Counted from the stretch's first letter, positions 49,787 to 59,415 are shown. The stretch: DNA of 64,000 nt from Cupriavidus sp. MP-37 (GCF_020618415.1 NZ_CP085345.1:930001-994000), one strand, 5' to 3'. The notes: a model not told the origin generated them from the sequence alone. Numbers and translations: made by a program.

Positions 49787-51049
49787 TTATGCCGCGCGTT
49801 TCTGGAACAGGTCGTGCAGCACCGGGTAGATCTCGTCCGCGCCGATGATGCGCTGCATCGCAAAGTGATCGAACTGGCTCTTCACCGTCAGATACTCTTC
49901 CCAGAGGTTCTGCGGCTCTTCCGAGGCCACCTCCACATAGGCGTAGTACTGCACCAGCGGCAGGATGGACTCGCGCAGCAGCCGGCCGCACAGCTCGGAA
50001 TCGCCGGCCCAGTTGTCCCCGTCGGAAGCCTGCGCGCAGTAAATGTTCCACTGGCTGGGCGGATAGCGGTCGTGGATGACTTCCACCATCAGCTTCAGCG
50101 CGCTCGACACCACCGTGCCGCCGGACTCGCGCGAGTGGAAGAAGTCTTCCTCTTCGACTTCCTTCGCCACTGTGTGATGACGGATAAACACCACGTCGAT
50201 GCGCTCGTAGTTGCGCTTCAGGAACAGGTACAGCAGCATGAAGAAGCGCTTGGCCAGGTCCTTGCGGCTCTCGTCCATCGAGCCGGACACGTCCATCAGG
50301 CAGAACATCACCGCCTGCGCCTGCGGGCGCTTCTTCAGCACGCGGTTGTTGTAGCGCAGGTCGAGCTTCTCGATAAAGGGAACGCGGTCGATGCAGGCAC
50401 GCAGGTGCCGCATTTTCTCCATCAGCTCGAGCGTGCCCTCGGCGTAGGGGCCGTCTTTTTCCAGCGCCTCGGCATAGGCCAGCTCCAGTTCGCGCAGGCG
50501 CTTCTGGTAAGGGCTGGACAGTGCGATGCGCCGCCCCAGCGAACTGCGCATGGTGCGCAGGATCGACAGGTTGGACGGCGTGCCGTCGATGGAAAAGCCG
50601 GCGCGCACCTTGCGCACCTCGGCAATCTTGGCGAGGTGGCGCTTGGCCAGGTCCGGCAGCGCCATGTCCTCGAAGAAGAAGTTGAGGAAATCCTCGCGCG
50701 ACAGCGTGAAGACGAAATCGTCCTCGCCCTCGCCGCTGTCGCTGGCCCGCGAACCGGTCCCGCCGCCGCCCTGCTGCTGGCGGTCGAAGGAATCGCCCTT
50801 GACGAACTTCTTGTTGCCAGGGTGAATCCACTCGCGCCGCCCGCCCGGGCCGTGGTGGAAGATCGGTTCGCTGATGTCCTTGACCGGAATGGACACCTGG
50901 CCGCTCTGCTCGATGTCCATGATCTTCCGGCCGGACACCGCCTTTGCCACCGCTTGCCGGATCTGCTCGCGGTAGCGCTTGATGAAGCGTTGCTGGTTGA
51001 CGGCACTCTTGTTGCCGCCGTTTTCGCGCCGATCGATGACCGTAGCCAT
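49787..51049 (-). CDS. yeaH: YeaH/YhbH family protein (UPF0229)
   Basis: 420 residues. An N-terminal basic helix (RRENGGNKSAVNQQRFIKR) is followed by a Gly/Gln-rich linker (QQQGGGGTGS, 91-100) and a C-terminal von Willebrand A-like domain with the MIDAS-type DVSGSMD (253-259). It is a partner of the PrkA kinase in stationary-phase and nitrogen-stress signalling in enterobacteria. It starts 37 bp after prkA and is plainly in the same operon. Confidence 0.95.
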   Translation of the reverse strand: MATVIDRRENGGNKSAVNQQRFIKRYREQIRQAVAKAVSGRKIMDIEQSGQVSIPVKDISEPIFHHGPGGRREWIHPGNKKFVKGDSFDRQQQGGGGTGSRASDSGEGEDDFVFTLSREDFLNFFFEDMALPDLAKRHLAKIAEVRKVRAGFSIDGTPSNLSILRTMRSSLGRRIALSSPYQKRLRELELAYAEALEKDGPYAEGTLELMEKMRHLRACIDRVPFIEKLDLRYNNRVLKKRPQAQAVMFCLMDVSGSMDESRKDLAKRFFMLLYLFLKRNYERIDVVFIRHHTVAKEVEEEDFFHSRESGGTVVSSALKLMVEVIHDRYPPSQWNIYCAQASDGDNWAGDSELCGRLLRESILPLVQYYAYVEVASEEPQNLWEEYLTVKSQFDHFAMQRIIGADEIYPVLHDLFQKRAA

Positions 51050-51086
51050 ATGTTGCCCTCGTTGAGAGACCTGTTCCGCGGCGCCG

Positions 51087-53009
51087 TTACGATGACTTTC
51101 TTACGCGCAGATACCACTCCACCAACAGTCTCACTTGCTTGGGCGTGTACCCCTTCTCGACCATGCGGTTGACGAAGTTCTCGTGCTTGTCCTGGTCTTC
51201 GCGCGAAGACTTGGCATTGAACGAGATCACCGGCAGCAGGTCCTCCGTGGTGGAGAACATGCGCTTCTCGATCACCATCCGCAGCTTTTCATAGCTGGTC
51301 CAGACCGGGTTCTTGCCGCCATTGTTGGCCCGCGCCCGCAGCACGAAGTTGACGATCTCGTTGCGGAAATCCTTCGGGTTCGAGATCCCCGCGGGTTTTT
51401 CCACTTTCTCCAGCTCGTCGTTCAGCGCGTTGCGGTCGAGGATTTCGCCGGTGTTGGGATCGCGGTACTCCTGGTCCTGGATCCACAGGTCGGCGAACAC
51501 CACATAGCGGTCGAAGATGTTCTGCCCGTACTCCGAATACGACTCCAGGTAGGCGGTCTGGATCTCCTTGCCGATGAACTCCACGAATGGGGTGGTCAGG
51601 TACTCCTTGATATACGACAGCAGCTTGGCTTCCTGCTCCGGCGGGAACTGCTCGCGCTCGATCTGCTGCTCGAGCACGTACAGCAGGTGCACCGGGTTGG
51701 CCGCCACTTCGGTGTTGTCGAAGTTGAAGACCTTGGACAGGACCTTGAACGCGAAGCGCGTCGACAGCCCGTTCATGCCTTCGTCGATGCCGGCGTAGTC
51801 GCGGTATTCCTGGTACGACTTGGCTTTCGGGTCGACATCCTTCAGGCTCTCGCCGTCGTAGACGCGCATCTTCGAGAAGATGTTCGAGTTCTCGGGCTCC
51901 TTGATGCGGGTGAGCACCGCGAACTGCGCCATCATCTTCAGCGTGTTGGGCGCGCATGGGGCGGCCGACAGCGAACTGCTGCGCAGCAGCTTGTCGTAGA
52001 TCTTCACCTCGTCGGACACGCGCAGGCAGTACGGCACCTTGACGATATAGATCCGGTCGAGGAAAGCCTCGTTGTTCTTGTCCGCCTTGAAGGTCTGCCA
52101 CTCGGCCTCGTTCGAGTGCGCCAGGATGACGCCGTCGAACGGGATCGCGCCGAAGCCTTCGGTGCCCTTGTAGTTGCCTTCCTGGGTCGCGGTCAGCAGC
52201 GGGTGCAGCACCTTGATCGGCGCCTTGAACATTTCGACGAACTCGAGCAGGCCGCGGTTGGCCAGGCACAGGCCGCCGGAATAGGAGTACGCATCCGGGT
52301 CGTCCTGCGGGAAGTCCTCGAGCTTGCGGATGTCCACCTTGCCCACCAGCGACGAGATGTCCTGGTTGTTCTCGTCGCCCGGCTCGGTCTTCGAGATCGC
52401 GATCTGCGACAGCACCGACGGACGCAGCTTCACCACCTTGAACTTGGTGATGTCGCCGTTGAACTCGTGCAGGCGCTTGACTGCCCATGGCGAGGCAATC
52501 GTGTTCAGGTAGCGGATCGGGATGCCGTAGTCCTCTTCCAGGATCTTGCCGTCTTCTTCGGGCGAGAACAGACCCAGGGGCGACTCGTGGATGGGCGAGC
52601 CCTTCAGCGCGTAGATGGGGATCTGCTCCATCAACGCCTTCAGCTTCTCCGCGAGCGAGGACTTGCCGCCGCCCGGAGGCCCGAGCAGATACAGGATCTG
52701 CTTGCGCTCTTCCAGGCCCTGCGCGGCGTGCTTGAAGAACGAGACGATCTGCTCGATCGTGTCCTCCATGCCGTAGAAGTCGCGGAAGGCCGGATAGATG
52801 CGGATGACCTTGTTGAAGAACAGGCGGGACAGCCTGGGATCGTGGTGGGTATCCACCAGCTCAGGCTGACCGATCGCGGCGAGCATGCGTTCGGCAGCGG
52901 TCGCGTAGGCAGTCGGATCCTTCTTGCAGATCTCCAGGTATTCCTGGATGCTGTATTCCTCTTCCTTGCGAGCTTCGAACCGCGTAGCGTAATGGCCAAA
53001 AATGTCCAT
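51087..53009 (-). CDS. prkA: PrkA/YeaG serine protein kinase
   Basis: 640 residues. The AAA+ domain carries the Walker A GPPGGGKS (110-117); the C-terminal half is the PrkA kinase-like region (EEYGIP-type DYGIPIRYLNTIASPWAVKRL, then SNEAEWQTFKADKNNEAFLDRI). Known family role: RpoS- or nitrogen-controlled serine kinase affecting stationary-phase survival and transcript levels. It is the first gene of the operon prkA-yeaH-spoVR; the regulatory region lies in the 467-bp gap to 53477. Full family length, no lesions. Confidence 0.96.
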   Translation of the reverse strand: MDIFGHYATRFEARKEEEYSIQEYLEICKKDPTAYATAAERMLAAIGQPELVDTHHDPRLSRLFFNKVIRIYPAFRDFYGMEDTIEQIVSFFKHAAQGLEERKQILYLLGPPGGGKSSLAEKLKALMEQIPIYALKGSPIHESPLGLFSPEEDGKILEEDYGIPIRYLNTIASPWAVKRLHEFNGDITKFKVVKLRPSVLSQIAISKTEPGDENNQDISSLVGKVDIRKLEDFPQDDPDAYSYSGGLCLANRGLLEFVEMFKAPIKVLHPLLTATQEGNYKGTEGFGAIPFDGVILAHSNEAEWQTFKADKNNEAFLDRIYIVKVPYCLRVSDEVKIYDKLLRSSSLSAAPCAPNTLKMMAQFAVLTRIKEPENSNIFSKMRVYDGESLKDVDPKAKSYQEYRDYAGIDEGMNGLSTRFAFKVLSKVFNFDNTEVAANPVHLLYVLEQQIEREQFPPEQEAKLLSYIKEYLTTPFVEFIGKEIQTAYLESYSEYGQNIFDRYVVFADLWIQDQEYRDPNTGEILDRNALNDELEKVEKPAGISNPKDFRNEIVNFVLRARANNGGKNPVWTSYEKLRMVIEKRMFSTTEDLLPVISFNAKSSREDQDKHENFVNRMVEKGYTPKQVRLLVEWYLRVRKSS

Positions 53010-53360
53010 ACCTCACTCCCGTCAGAGTTCACGTCCGAGGCGTAGGTAGTGCTACCTCAAAGGCTTCGCGCAACGTTCGCGGTACACCACCCCGGCCTGG
53101 CGACCTGTCATGTTGCGAAGTCTTTACTTCATCATAGTCAAATAACGGCGATGGTGGAGTCCGAGTTGACGATTCCGGCATCGACGCAACGGATGTTTCG
53201 GTGCTGCCTTGCCGCTGCCTTTGCCGCCGGACTTTCCTGTCAGCGTCCGGCTGATTTTTACTCGGCTTCGCCCCCGCGCGCGACGGGCCATTGACCATGC
53301 TTGTGACACACCTTACACCTTTCCCGCCATCCGTGCACATCCGGTTTTGTAACCATAAGC
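53010..53360. other. Non-coding region upstream of prkA
   Basis: No convincing gene. It should contain the prkA promoter on the minus strand: TTTGACTATGATGAAG lies at about 53131-53146 when read on the minus strand, but no clear sigma-54 or -10 element was identified by eye. Short open frames here lack coding-type composition. A strong terminator facing the plus direction closes the region at 53361. Confidence 0.45.
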
Positions 53361-53393
53361 ACGAAGGCCGGCACAGGTGCCGGCCTTCGTTTT
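53361..53393 (+). terminator. Strong rho-independent terminator facing the plus direction
   Basis: A 14-bp perfect stem, ACGAAGGCCGGCAC pairing with GTGCCGGCCTTCGT, followed by TTT on the plus strand. No plus-strand gene lies upstream: prkA runs leftwards from 53009 and the acyl-CoA dehydrogenase runs leftwards, ending at 53477. The hairpin itself could also work weakly for the dehydrogenase operon, but the T tract is on the wrong side. A plus-strand small RNA ending here is possible. Confidence 0.75.
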
Positions 53394-53476
53394 CCGCATG
53401 CCGTCAGGCGTTTTACGCATCTTGCGCGCACTAGCACACCGACAGTGCTGATAGCGCGGCGTCCGCGCGGGCGGGG

Positions 53477-54664
53477 TCAGAGCGTGCGCGCAACCAGCTC
53501 CTTCATGATCTCGTTGGAGCCGCCGAAGATCTTGCTCACGCGTGCGTTCGCGTACATGCGCGCGATCGGGTATTCCAGCATGTAGCCATAGCCGCCGTGC
53601 AACTGCAGGCACTCATCGATGACCTGGCAGTTCTGTTGGGTACACCACCATTTGGCCATCGCCGCGGTCGCCGCGTCGAGCTGGCCGTCCATCAGGCGCT
53701 GCATGCAGTCATCGACGAAGGTCGCGGCGATGGTGGCCACGGTCTTGCATTCGGCCAGCTTGAAACGCGTGTTCTGCAGGTCGCCGAGCGGCTGGCCGAA
53801 CACCTTGCGCTGACGCACGTATTCGGTGGTCAGTTCGATCGCGCGCTGCATGGTCGCCACCGCGCCCAGCGCAATGATCATGCGCTCCTGCGGCAGCTGC
53901 TGCATCAGCTGGTAGAAGCCCTGCCCCTCCTGCGTGCCGAGCAGGTTGTCGCACGGCACCAGCACGTCGTCGAAGAACAGCTCGGCGGTGTCCTGGCCCT
54001 TCTGCCCGATCTTTTCGAGAATGCGGCCGCGGCGGAAGCCCGGCAGGTCACGGGTTTCCACCATGACCAGCGACACCCCGCGCGAGCCCGCTTCCGGATC
54101 GGTCTTGGCGACCACGCAGATCAGGTCGGCGTGGTAACCGTTGGTAATAAAAGTCTTGGCGCCGTTGATGCGATAGCAGTCTCCGTCCGCGGTCTGTTCC
54201 CGCAGCGCGCGGGTGCGTATCGCTTTGAGGTCGGAACCGGCGCCAGGTTCCGACATGGCGATGGCGGCCACCAGTTCGCCGCTGGCCATCTGCGGCAGCC
54301 ACTTCTGCTTCTGCGCTTCGGTGCCGTAGCGCAGCAGGTAATGCGCCACGATGCCGCTGTGCACGTTGTTGCCCAGGCTGGTGCAGACCGCGCGCGACAT
54401 CTCCTGGGTGATGATGGCCTCGTGGGCGAAGGTGCCGCCGCCGCCGCCATATTCCTCGGGGATGCTGGCGCACAGCAGGCCGATCTGGCCGGCGCGGCGC
54501 CACATGTCGCGGTCAATGTAGCCTTGCTCGGCCCAGCGCGCCTCGTTGGGGGCGAGTTCGCGCTCGACGAAGCGGCGCACGGTGTCCTGGAACATTTCCA
54601 GCTCTTCGTTCATCCAGGGGGTCTGGCGGGCGGCGGGCGCCGCGTGTTGGTCTTGGGATCCCAT
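53477..54664 (-). CDS. Acyl-CoA dehydrogenase
   Basis: 395 residues. MSEPGAGSDLKAIRTRAL and KTFITNGYHADL are the flavin-facing middle-domain motifs; RQRKVFGQPLGDLQNTRFKLA and LHGGYGYMLEYPIARMYANAR belong to the C-terminal bundle. The segment FGGSNEIMKE has Gly at the medium-chain catalytic Glu position. It is the last gene of a minus-strand operon: Bug, acyl-CoA ligase, Bug, enoyl-CoA hydratase, dehydrogenase. Together these would activate and oxidise an acyl substrate by a beta-oxidation-like route. ATG 54664 is chosen; MNEELEMF, 17 residues in, is an alternative. Confidence 0.92.
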   Translation of the reverse strand: MGSQDQHAAPAARQTPWMNEELEMFQDTVRRFVERELAPNEARWAEQGYIDRDMWRRAGQIGLLCASIPEEYGGGGGTFAHEAIITQEMSRAVCTSLGNNVHSGIVAHYLLRYGTEAQKQKWLPQMASGELVAAIAMSEPGAGSDLKAIRTRALREQTADGDCYRINGAKTFITNGYHADLICVVAKTDPEAGSRGVSLVMVETRDLPGFRRGRILEKIGQKGQDTAELFFDDVLVPCDNLLGTQEGQGFYQLMQQLPQERMIIALGAVATMQRAIELTTEYVRQRKVFGQPLGDLQNTRFKLAECKTVATIAATFVDDCMQRLMDGQLDAATAAMAKWWCTQQNCQVIDECLQLHGGYGYMLEYPIARMYANARVSKIFGGSNEIMKELVARTL

Positions 54665-54800
54665 AAGTCGGACTGGTATCAGGGTAAACGTGAACAATGA
54701 AGCGGCAGGCTTCGGCCGAGGCCGGGATACCTGCCTATATAAATAAGGGCGAAAACTTCCGGGTGGCCGATGCTGCGGGGCAGCAAGCACGGCCCCCCCG

Positions 54801-55580
54801 TCAGTCCGGCCAGCGGTAGCGCAGCGGCTGCTTGGCCATGAAGCGGTCGGCGGCTTCGCGGCGGTAGCCGGTGGAAAAGGCGATGCCCTGCGCGTCGGCC
54901 TCCATCGCCAGCATGGTGCCCAGATCCTGCCCCAGCGACGCATTCAGCGCCTGCTTGGTCAGGCTGACCGCCACCGGCGAGGCCTCGGTGAACGCTTGCG
55001 CGAGGGCCCGGGCGCGTGCCTGCAGGCCCTCGGCCGGGACGATTTCCATGACGATGCCAAGGTCTTGCGCGGCCTGGGCACTGAGTTCGCGCATCGAGAA
55101 CATCAGTGCCTTGGCCCGCTGCAGGCCGATCATGCGCGGCAACGTGTAGAACACGCCACAGTCCGGCACCAGGCCCATGCGCAGGAACGGCAGCCCGAAG
55201 CGCGCGCGCGGCGTGGCCAGGATGATGTCGGCCGTCAGCGCCAGGCTGAAGCCCGCGCCATAGGCGGCGCCGTCGACCGCGGCGATGACCGGCACGTCGA
55301 GCTGGATCAGGTCTTCGAGCCAGCCGTGGAGCTTGCGCAGGCGCTTGCGGCCCTGCTCGGCGCTGATCTCGACCTGCATCGAGCTGATGTCGCCGCCCGA
55401 CGAGAAATCGGTGCCGGCCGCGGTCAGGACCAGCGCGCGCACGCTGTCGTCGTCCCGTATCCGGCGAATCACTTCGCCGATCTCCTCGCGCATCGGCAGC
55501 GACAGCGCATTCTTGCGCGCCGGCGCGTCCAGCGTCAGCGTGGCGACGCCGTCCTCGACGGCAAAGCGGATGGTTTCCAT
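54801..55580 (-). CDS. Enoyl-CoA hydratase/isomerase (crotonase family)
   Basis: 259 residues. Crotonase landmarks are the oxyanion segments GTDFSSGGDISSM (about 63-75) and DGAAYGAGFSLALTADI (about 103-119), followed by a normal C-terminal helix pair. The catalytic Glu pair of true hydratases is not evident: the second position lies in LPRMIGLQRA. Isomerase or other crotonase activity is therefore possible. It begins 21 bp after the Bug gene at 55602 and is followed by the dehydrogenase after 136 bp. Confidence 0.9.
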   Translation of the reverse strand: METIRFAVEDGVATLTLDAPARKNALSLPMREEIGEVIRRIRDDDSVRALVLTAAGTDFSSGGDISSMQVEISAEQGRKRLRKLHGWLEDLIQLDVPVIAAVDGAAYGAGFSLALTADIILATPRARFGLPFLRMGLVPDCGVFYTLPRMIGLQRAKALMFSMRELSAQAAQDLGIVMEIVPAEGLQARARALAQAFTEASPVAVSLTKQALNASLGQDLGTMLAMEADAQGIAFSTGYRREAADRFMAKQPLRYRWPD

Positions 55581-55601
55581 GGCCAGGTCTCCGGTACGGT
55601 G

Positions 55602-56585
55602 TCAGTCCAGCTGGATGTTGGCGTCGCGCACGATCTTGGCCCACTTGGGCGTGTCACCCGCCACCACGGCTGCCAGTTCCTGTGGCGTGGAGCCGACCGG
55701 TTGCAAGCCCATGCCGGCCAGCTTCTGCGTCACTTCAGGCAGGCGCACGATGCGCGCGGTCTCGGCGGCCAGCCTTGCCGTCACGTCTTTGGGCGCGTTG
55801 CCGGGCAGGAACAGCCCGAACCAGCCATTGGGCTCGAACCCCGCCAGGCCCAGTTCGGAGAATGTCGGCACATTGGGCAGCGCCTTGTAGCGCTGGGTCC
55901 CGGTGATGCCCAGGATCTTGAACTTGTTGCTGGTGAGGTAGGGGTTGGCCGAGGTCACGTCGACAAAGGCGCTGTCCACCTGGCCGCCCAGCAGGTCGCT
56001 CATCAGCGGCGCCGCGCCCTTGTACGGGATATGCGCGAGCTCGATGCCGGCCTGCTGCCGCAGCAGTTCGCCATGCAGGTGCGACGAGGTGCCGTTGCCG
56101 TACGAGCCGTAGCTGAGCTTGCCGGACCTGGCCAGCGCCAGGAACTCGCGCATGGTGCTGGCCGGCACGCGGTTGGGCACCACGAACAGGTCGGACGACT
56201 TGGCGACCAGCGAGACCGGGGTGAAGTCCTTGGCCACGTCATAGGGGGTGCGCTTGTACAGCGCCGGCGACTGGATCAGCGCGGTGATCGCCAGCAGCAG
56301 GGTGTAGCCGTCGGCCGGCGCCTTGGCGACGGTGTCGTTGCCGAGCATGCCGCTGGCGCCGGGCTTGTTTTCCACCACCACTGGCTGGCCCAGGCTTTCG
56401 GCCAGGCGCTGGCCGATCAGCCGCCCCACGGTATCGGTGCCGCCGCCGGCCGGGTATGGCACGATCAGTCGGATCGGCTTGGCGGGGTACGGCTGCTGGG
56501 CGAAGGCGTGGCCCATGCCGCCGAGAACGGCCGCGCCGGCCAGGGTGCCGGCCTGCGCCAGCCAGTTGCGTCTGCTTTGCTGCAT
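55602..56585 (-). CDS. Bug/TctC-family periplasmic receptor
   Basis: 327 residues with a signal peptide carrying a twin-Arg-like start (QQSRRNWLAQAGTLAGAAVLGG) and ending AFAQQ. The mature protein starts PYPAKPIRLIVPYPAGGGTD. It shows VENKPGASGMLGNDTVA and SYGSYGNGTSSHLHGELL. The receptor lies between the acyl-CoA ligase gene (34-bp gap) and the enoyl-CoA hydratase gene, so its ligand is probably the substrate of that ligase. SRRNWL resembles a Tat motif, so export by Tat is possible. Confidence 0.9.
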   Translation of the reverse strand: MQQSRRNWLAQAGTLAGAAVLGGMGHAFAQQPYPAKPIRLIVPYPAGGGTDTVGRLIGQRLAESLGQPVVVENKPGASGMLGNDTVAKAPADGYTLLLAITALIQSPALYKRTPYDVAKDFTPVSLVAKSSDLFVVPNRVPASTMREFLALARSGKLSYGSYGNGTSSHLHGELLRQQAGIELAHIPYKGAAPLMSDLLGGQVDSAFVDVTSANPYLTSNKFKILGITGTQRYKALPNVPTFSELGLAGFEPNGWFGLFLPGNAPKDVTARLAAETARIVRLPEVTQKLAGMGLQPVGSTPQELAAVVAGDTPKWAKIVRDANIQLD

Positions 56586-56619
56586 GCTGTCTCTCTCTTT
56601 GCTGATGATCCCGCCGGCG

Positions 56620-58332
56620 TCAGGCGCGCGGGTTGCCTGCCTGCATCTCGCGCTCCTGCAGGGCGCGCCACAGGATCTTGCCGGTCGCCGACTTGGGCAG
56701 CGCGTCGACCACGTCGACGATGCGCGGCACCTTGTACGCCGCCATGTGCTCGCGGCACCAGGCCATGATCCGCTCCGGGTCGGCCTCCGCCGTGCCGCGC
56801 GCCTCCGGGCGCAGCGCCACCACCGCCTTGACGGTTTCGCCGCGGCGCTGGTCGCGCGCCGCGATCACGCAGGCCTCGTGGATCGCCGGGTGGCCGTACA
56901 GCATGTTCTCGACCTCGGCCGGCCAGACCTTGTAGCCGGACGCATTGATCATGCGCTTGAGGCGGTCGCGCATGAAGAAGTAGCCCTCCTCGTCCATGAA
57001 GCCGAGGTCGCCGGTGCGCAGGAAGCGCTTGCCGTCGAGTTCGATGAAGGTGGCGGCGTTGGCGTCTTCGTTGTGCCAGTAGCCCAGCATCACCTGGCCG
57101 CCGTGGACCACGATCTCGCCGGTCTCGCCGTGGGGCAGTTCGCGCAGGGTCTCGGGGTCGACCACGCGCGCGTCCACGCCGAAGGTGGCGATGCCCAGGC
57201 ATTCGCGCTTGGGCTGGTTGCGCGGGTTCGACAGGATGAAGGCGGCGGTCTCGGTCATGCCGTAGGCCTCGACATAGGGCAGGCCGAAGCGCTGCTGCAG
57301 CATGTTGGCCACCGCTTCCGGCATGGCCGCGCCGCCGCCGCCGACGTAGGCCAGGCTGGACAGGTCGCGCGCGTCGATGCCAGGCTGCGAGAAGAAGTCC
57401 ACCATCATCGCCGGCGGCGCGCCCCACACCGAGACGCGGTAGCGCTCGATCAGGTCCGCGGCCAGCGCCCGGTCCCAGCGCGGCATCAGCACCACTGTCG
57501 CGCCCAGGTAGAGCGGCGAGTTCATGCAGTTCTGCATGCCCAGCAGGTGGAACATCGGCGCCACCGCCAGCACCACCGATTCCGGCGAGCCGCCGCGCCA
57601 GATCACCGAACCGGCGGCCGCGGTCATCAACGTGCCGTGGGTATGCATGCAGCCCTTGGGATTGCCGGTGGTGCCGGAGGTATAGGCCAGCATGCACAGC
57701 GTGTCGTAGCCGGCCTGGTGCGGCAGCGGCCGGTGCCCGGCACCGCTGGCCGTGGCCCAGGCCACCGGCATCGCGCCCGCGGGCGCGGCCTGCGGCGCGG
57801 GCGGGGGCTCGCGCAGCCAGGCCGGCACCGGCAGGCCGCCGTCGTCGCGCAGCATGCCGGCGTAGTCGTGCAGGATCACGTGGCGCAGCGCCGGGCCGTG
57901 CAGCGGCGCCATGCGCGGGTACAGCTCGCTGCCGGCGAAGGCGGCGACCGCGCCGCTGTCCTGCACCACGTGGGCCAGTTCGGCTTCCAGCCACATCGGG
58001 TTGGCGGGCACGACCACGCCTTCGGCGCGCAGGATGGCGTAGTAGGCAATGATGAACTGCGGGCAGTTCTGGCTGAACAGCACCACCCGGTCGCCCGGCT
58101 GGATGCCGCAGGCCTGCTGCAGGTAGCCGGCCATGCGCTCGATCTCATCGCGCAGCTCCCCATAGGAGATCGCGGTGCCGAAGTACTGGATCGCGGGCTT
58201 GTCCGGATAGCGCTGCGCCGCCACCTCGACGTTGTAGAACAGGCTGGTGCGCGGCGCATGCAGCGTCGCCGGCAGGCCGGGCGGCCAGGCGGGGGAGCGG
58301 AACGGCTGGGTGGTGCGTGTGGCAGGCTTCAT
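56620..58332 (-). CDS. AMP-forming acyl-CoA synthetase
   Basis: 570 residues of the ANL superfamily, long-chain/4-coumarate-like. P-loop YTSGTTGNPKGCMHTH near 235-250, A5 motif EAYGMTETAAF, hinge TGDLGFMDEEGYFFMRDR, and catalytic Lys in KSATGKILWRAL close to the C-terminus. It activates the carboxylate presumably bound by one of the two flanking Bug proteins. ATG 58332 is 54 bp after the upstream Bug gene. Substrate class is not predictable from sequence. Confidence 0.92.
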   Translation of the reverse strand: MKPATRTTQPFRSPAWPPGLPATLHAPRTSLFYNVEVAAQRYPDKPAIQYFGTAISYGELRDEIERMAGYLQQACGIQPGDRVVLFSQNCPQFIIAYYAILRAEGVVVPANPMWLEAELAHVVQDSGAVAAFAGSELYPRMAPLHGPALRHVILHDYAGMLRDDGGLPVPAWLREPPPAPQAAPAGAMPVAWATASGAGHRPLPHQAGYDTLCMLAYTSGTTGNPKGCMHTHGTLMTAAAGSVIWRGGSPESVVLAVAPMFHLLGMQNCMNSPLYLGATVVLMPRWDRALAADLIERYRVSVWGAPPAMMVDFFSQPGIDARDLSSLAYVGGGGAAMPEAVANMLQQRFGLPYVEAYGMTETAAFILSNPRNQPKRECLGIATFGVDARVVDPETLRELPHGETGEIVVHGGQVMLGYWHNEDANAATFIELDGKRFLRTGDLGFMDEEGYFFMRDRLKRMINASGYKVWPAEVENMLYGHPAIHEACVIAARDQRRGETVKAVVALRPEARGTAEADPERIMAWCREHMAAYKVPRIVDVVDALPKSATGKILWRALQEREMQAGNPRA

Positions 58333-58386
58333 TGCAGCGATTGGTGGGTCGAATGCGAGTTCAGATGCAGGTCAAACGAAGAAGGC

Positions 58387-59415
58387 TCAGTCCAGGCGGA
58401 TATTGCGCGTGCGGATCACCTTGCCCCAGCGCACGTAGTCGGCCTGGATGGTCTGGGCGAACGCGTCGGGCGTGCTGCCGGTCAGGATCACGCCAAGCTC
58501 GTTCATGCGCTTGCGCACGTCGGGCTGGGCCAGCACGCGGTTGACGTCGGCGGAAAACTTCTCGACGATCGGGCGCGGCGTGGCGGCCGGCAGCAGCAGG
58601 CCGAACCAGCCCATGGCGTCCATGCCCTCGATGCCGGCCTCGCGGAAGGTCGGCACGTCCGGCAGTTGCGGCGCGCGCGCCGGTCCGGTCACCGCCAGCG
58701 CGCGCAGCCGGCCGGTGGCGACATGCGGCTTGGCCCCCATCACCGAGATCACCGCCGCCGGCACCTGGCCGCCGAGCAGGTCGTTCAGTTCCGGCGCCTC
58801 GCCCTTGTACGAGACATGGAGCATGTCGATCTTGGCGGCGTCGTTGAAGACTTCGCCATACAGGTGGCCGCTGGAGCCCGCGCCAAACGAGCCATAGGAG
58901 AACTGCCTGGGCTTGGTGCGCACCAGCGCGATGAAGTCCTTCAGGTTGGTGGCCGGCACGGCGTTGGCATTGACCGCGAACACCAGGTTGGTAGTGCCGA
59001 GCTCCGACACGGCGGCGAAGTCCTTTACCGGGTCGTACGGTGCGCGGGCATACAGGCTGGGCGCCTGCACCAGCGGCGTGATCGTCAGCAGCGCGGTATG
59101 GCCGTCGGCCTCGGCGCGGGCGACCACTTCGGCGCCCAGCATGCCGCTGGCGCCCGGGCGGTTCTCCACCACCACCGGGCGCTTCCACTGCTTGCCCAGG
59201 CCCTCGGCCAGCGCGCGCGCCAGCACGTCGGTGGCGCCGCCGGCCGGGAACGGCACCACCATGCGCACGGTGCGCGCCGGGAATTCCTGCGCGTGCGCCA
59301 GGCCGGCGCCGAGCATGCCGGCGGCCAACCCGCTCCACACCAGCAATCCGGCGCCCAGGCGGCCGAGGGTACGGCGACGCGGACTACGCTCCCCACTACG
59401 ACGATCTGCCTGCAT
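58387..59415 (-). CDS. Bug/TctC-family periplasmic receptor
   Basis: 342 residues. ATG 59415 (MQADRRSGERSPRRRTLG) is selected by AAGGAG 8 bp upstream and a long basic n-region preceding the hydrophobic core; cleavage is after GLAHAQ. The mature part starts EFPARTVRMVVPFPAGGATD and shows VENRPGASGMLGAEVVA and SYGSFGAGSSGHLYGEVF. It is the first gene of the acyl-CoA operon and is divergent from the AraC regulator at 59738. Two Bug genes in one operon suggest two related substrates or a sensor/transporter division. Confidence 0.9.
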   Translation of the reverse strand: MQADRRSGERSPRRRTLGRLGAGLLVWSGLAAGMLGAGLAHAQEFPARTVRMVVPFPAGGATDVLARALAEGLGKQWKRPVVVENRPGASGMLGAEVVARAEADGHTALLTITPLVQAPSLYARAPYDPVKDFAAVSELGTTNLVFAVNANAVPATNLKDFIALVRTKPRQFSYGSFGAGSSGHLYGEVFNDAAKIDMLHVSYKGEAPELNDLLGGQVPAAVISVMGAKPHVATGRLRALAVTGPARAPQLPDVPTFREAGIEGMDAMGWFGLLLPAATPRPIVEKFSADVNRVLAQPDVRKRMNELGVILTGSTPDAFAQTIQADYVRWGKVIRTRNIRLD

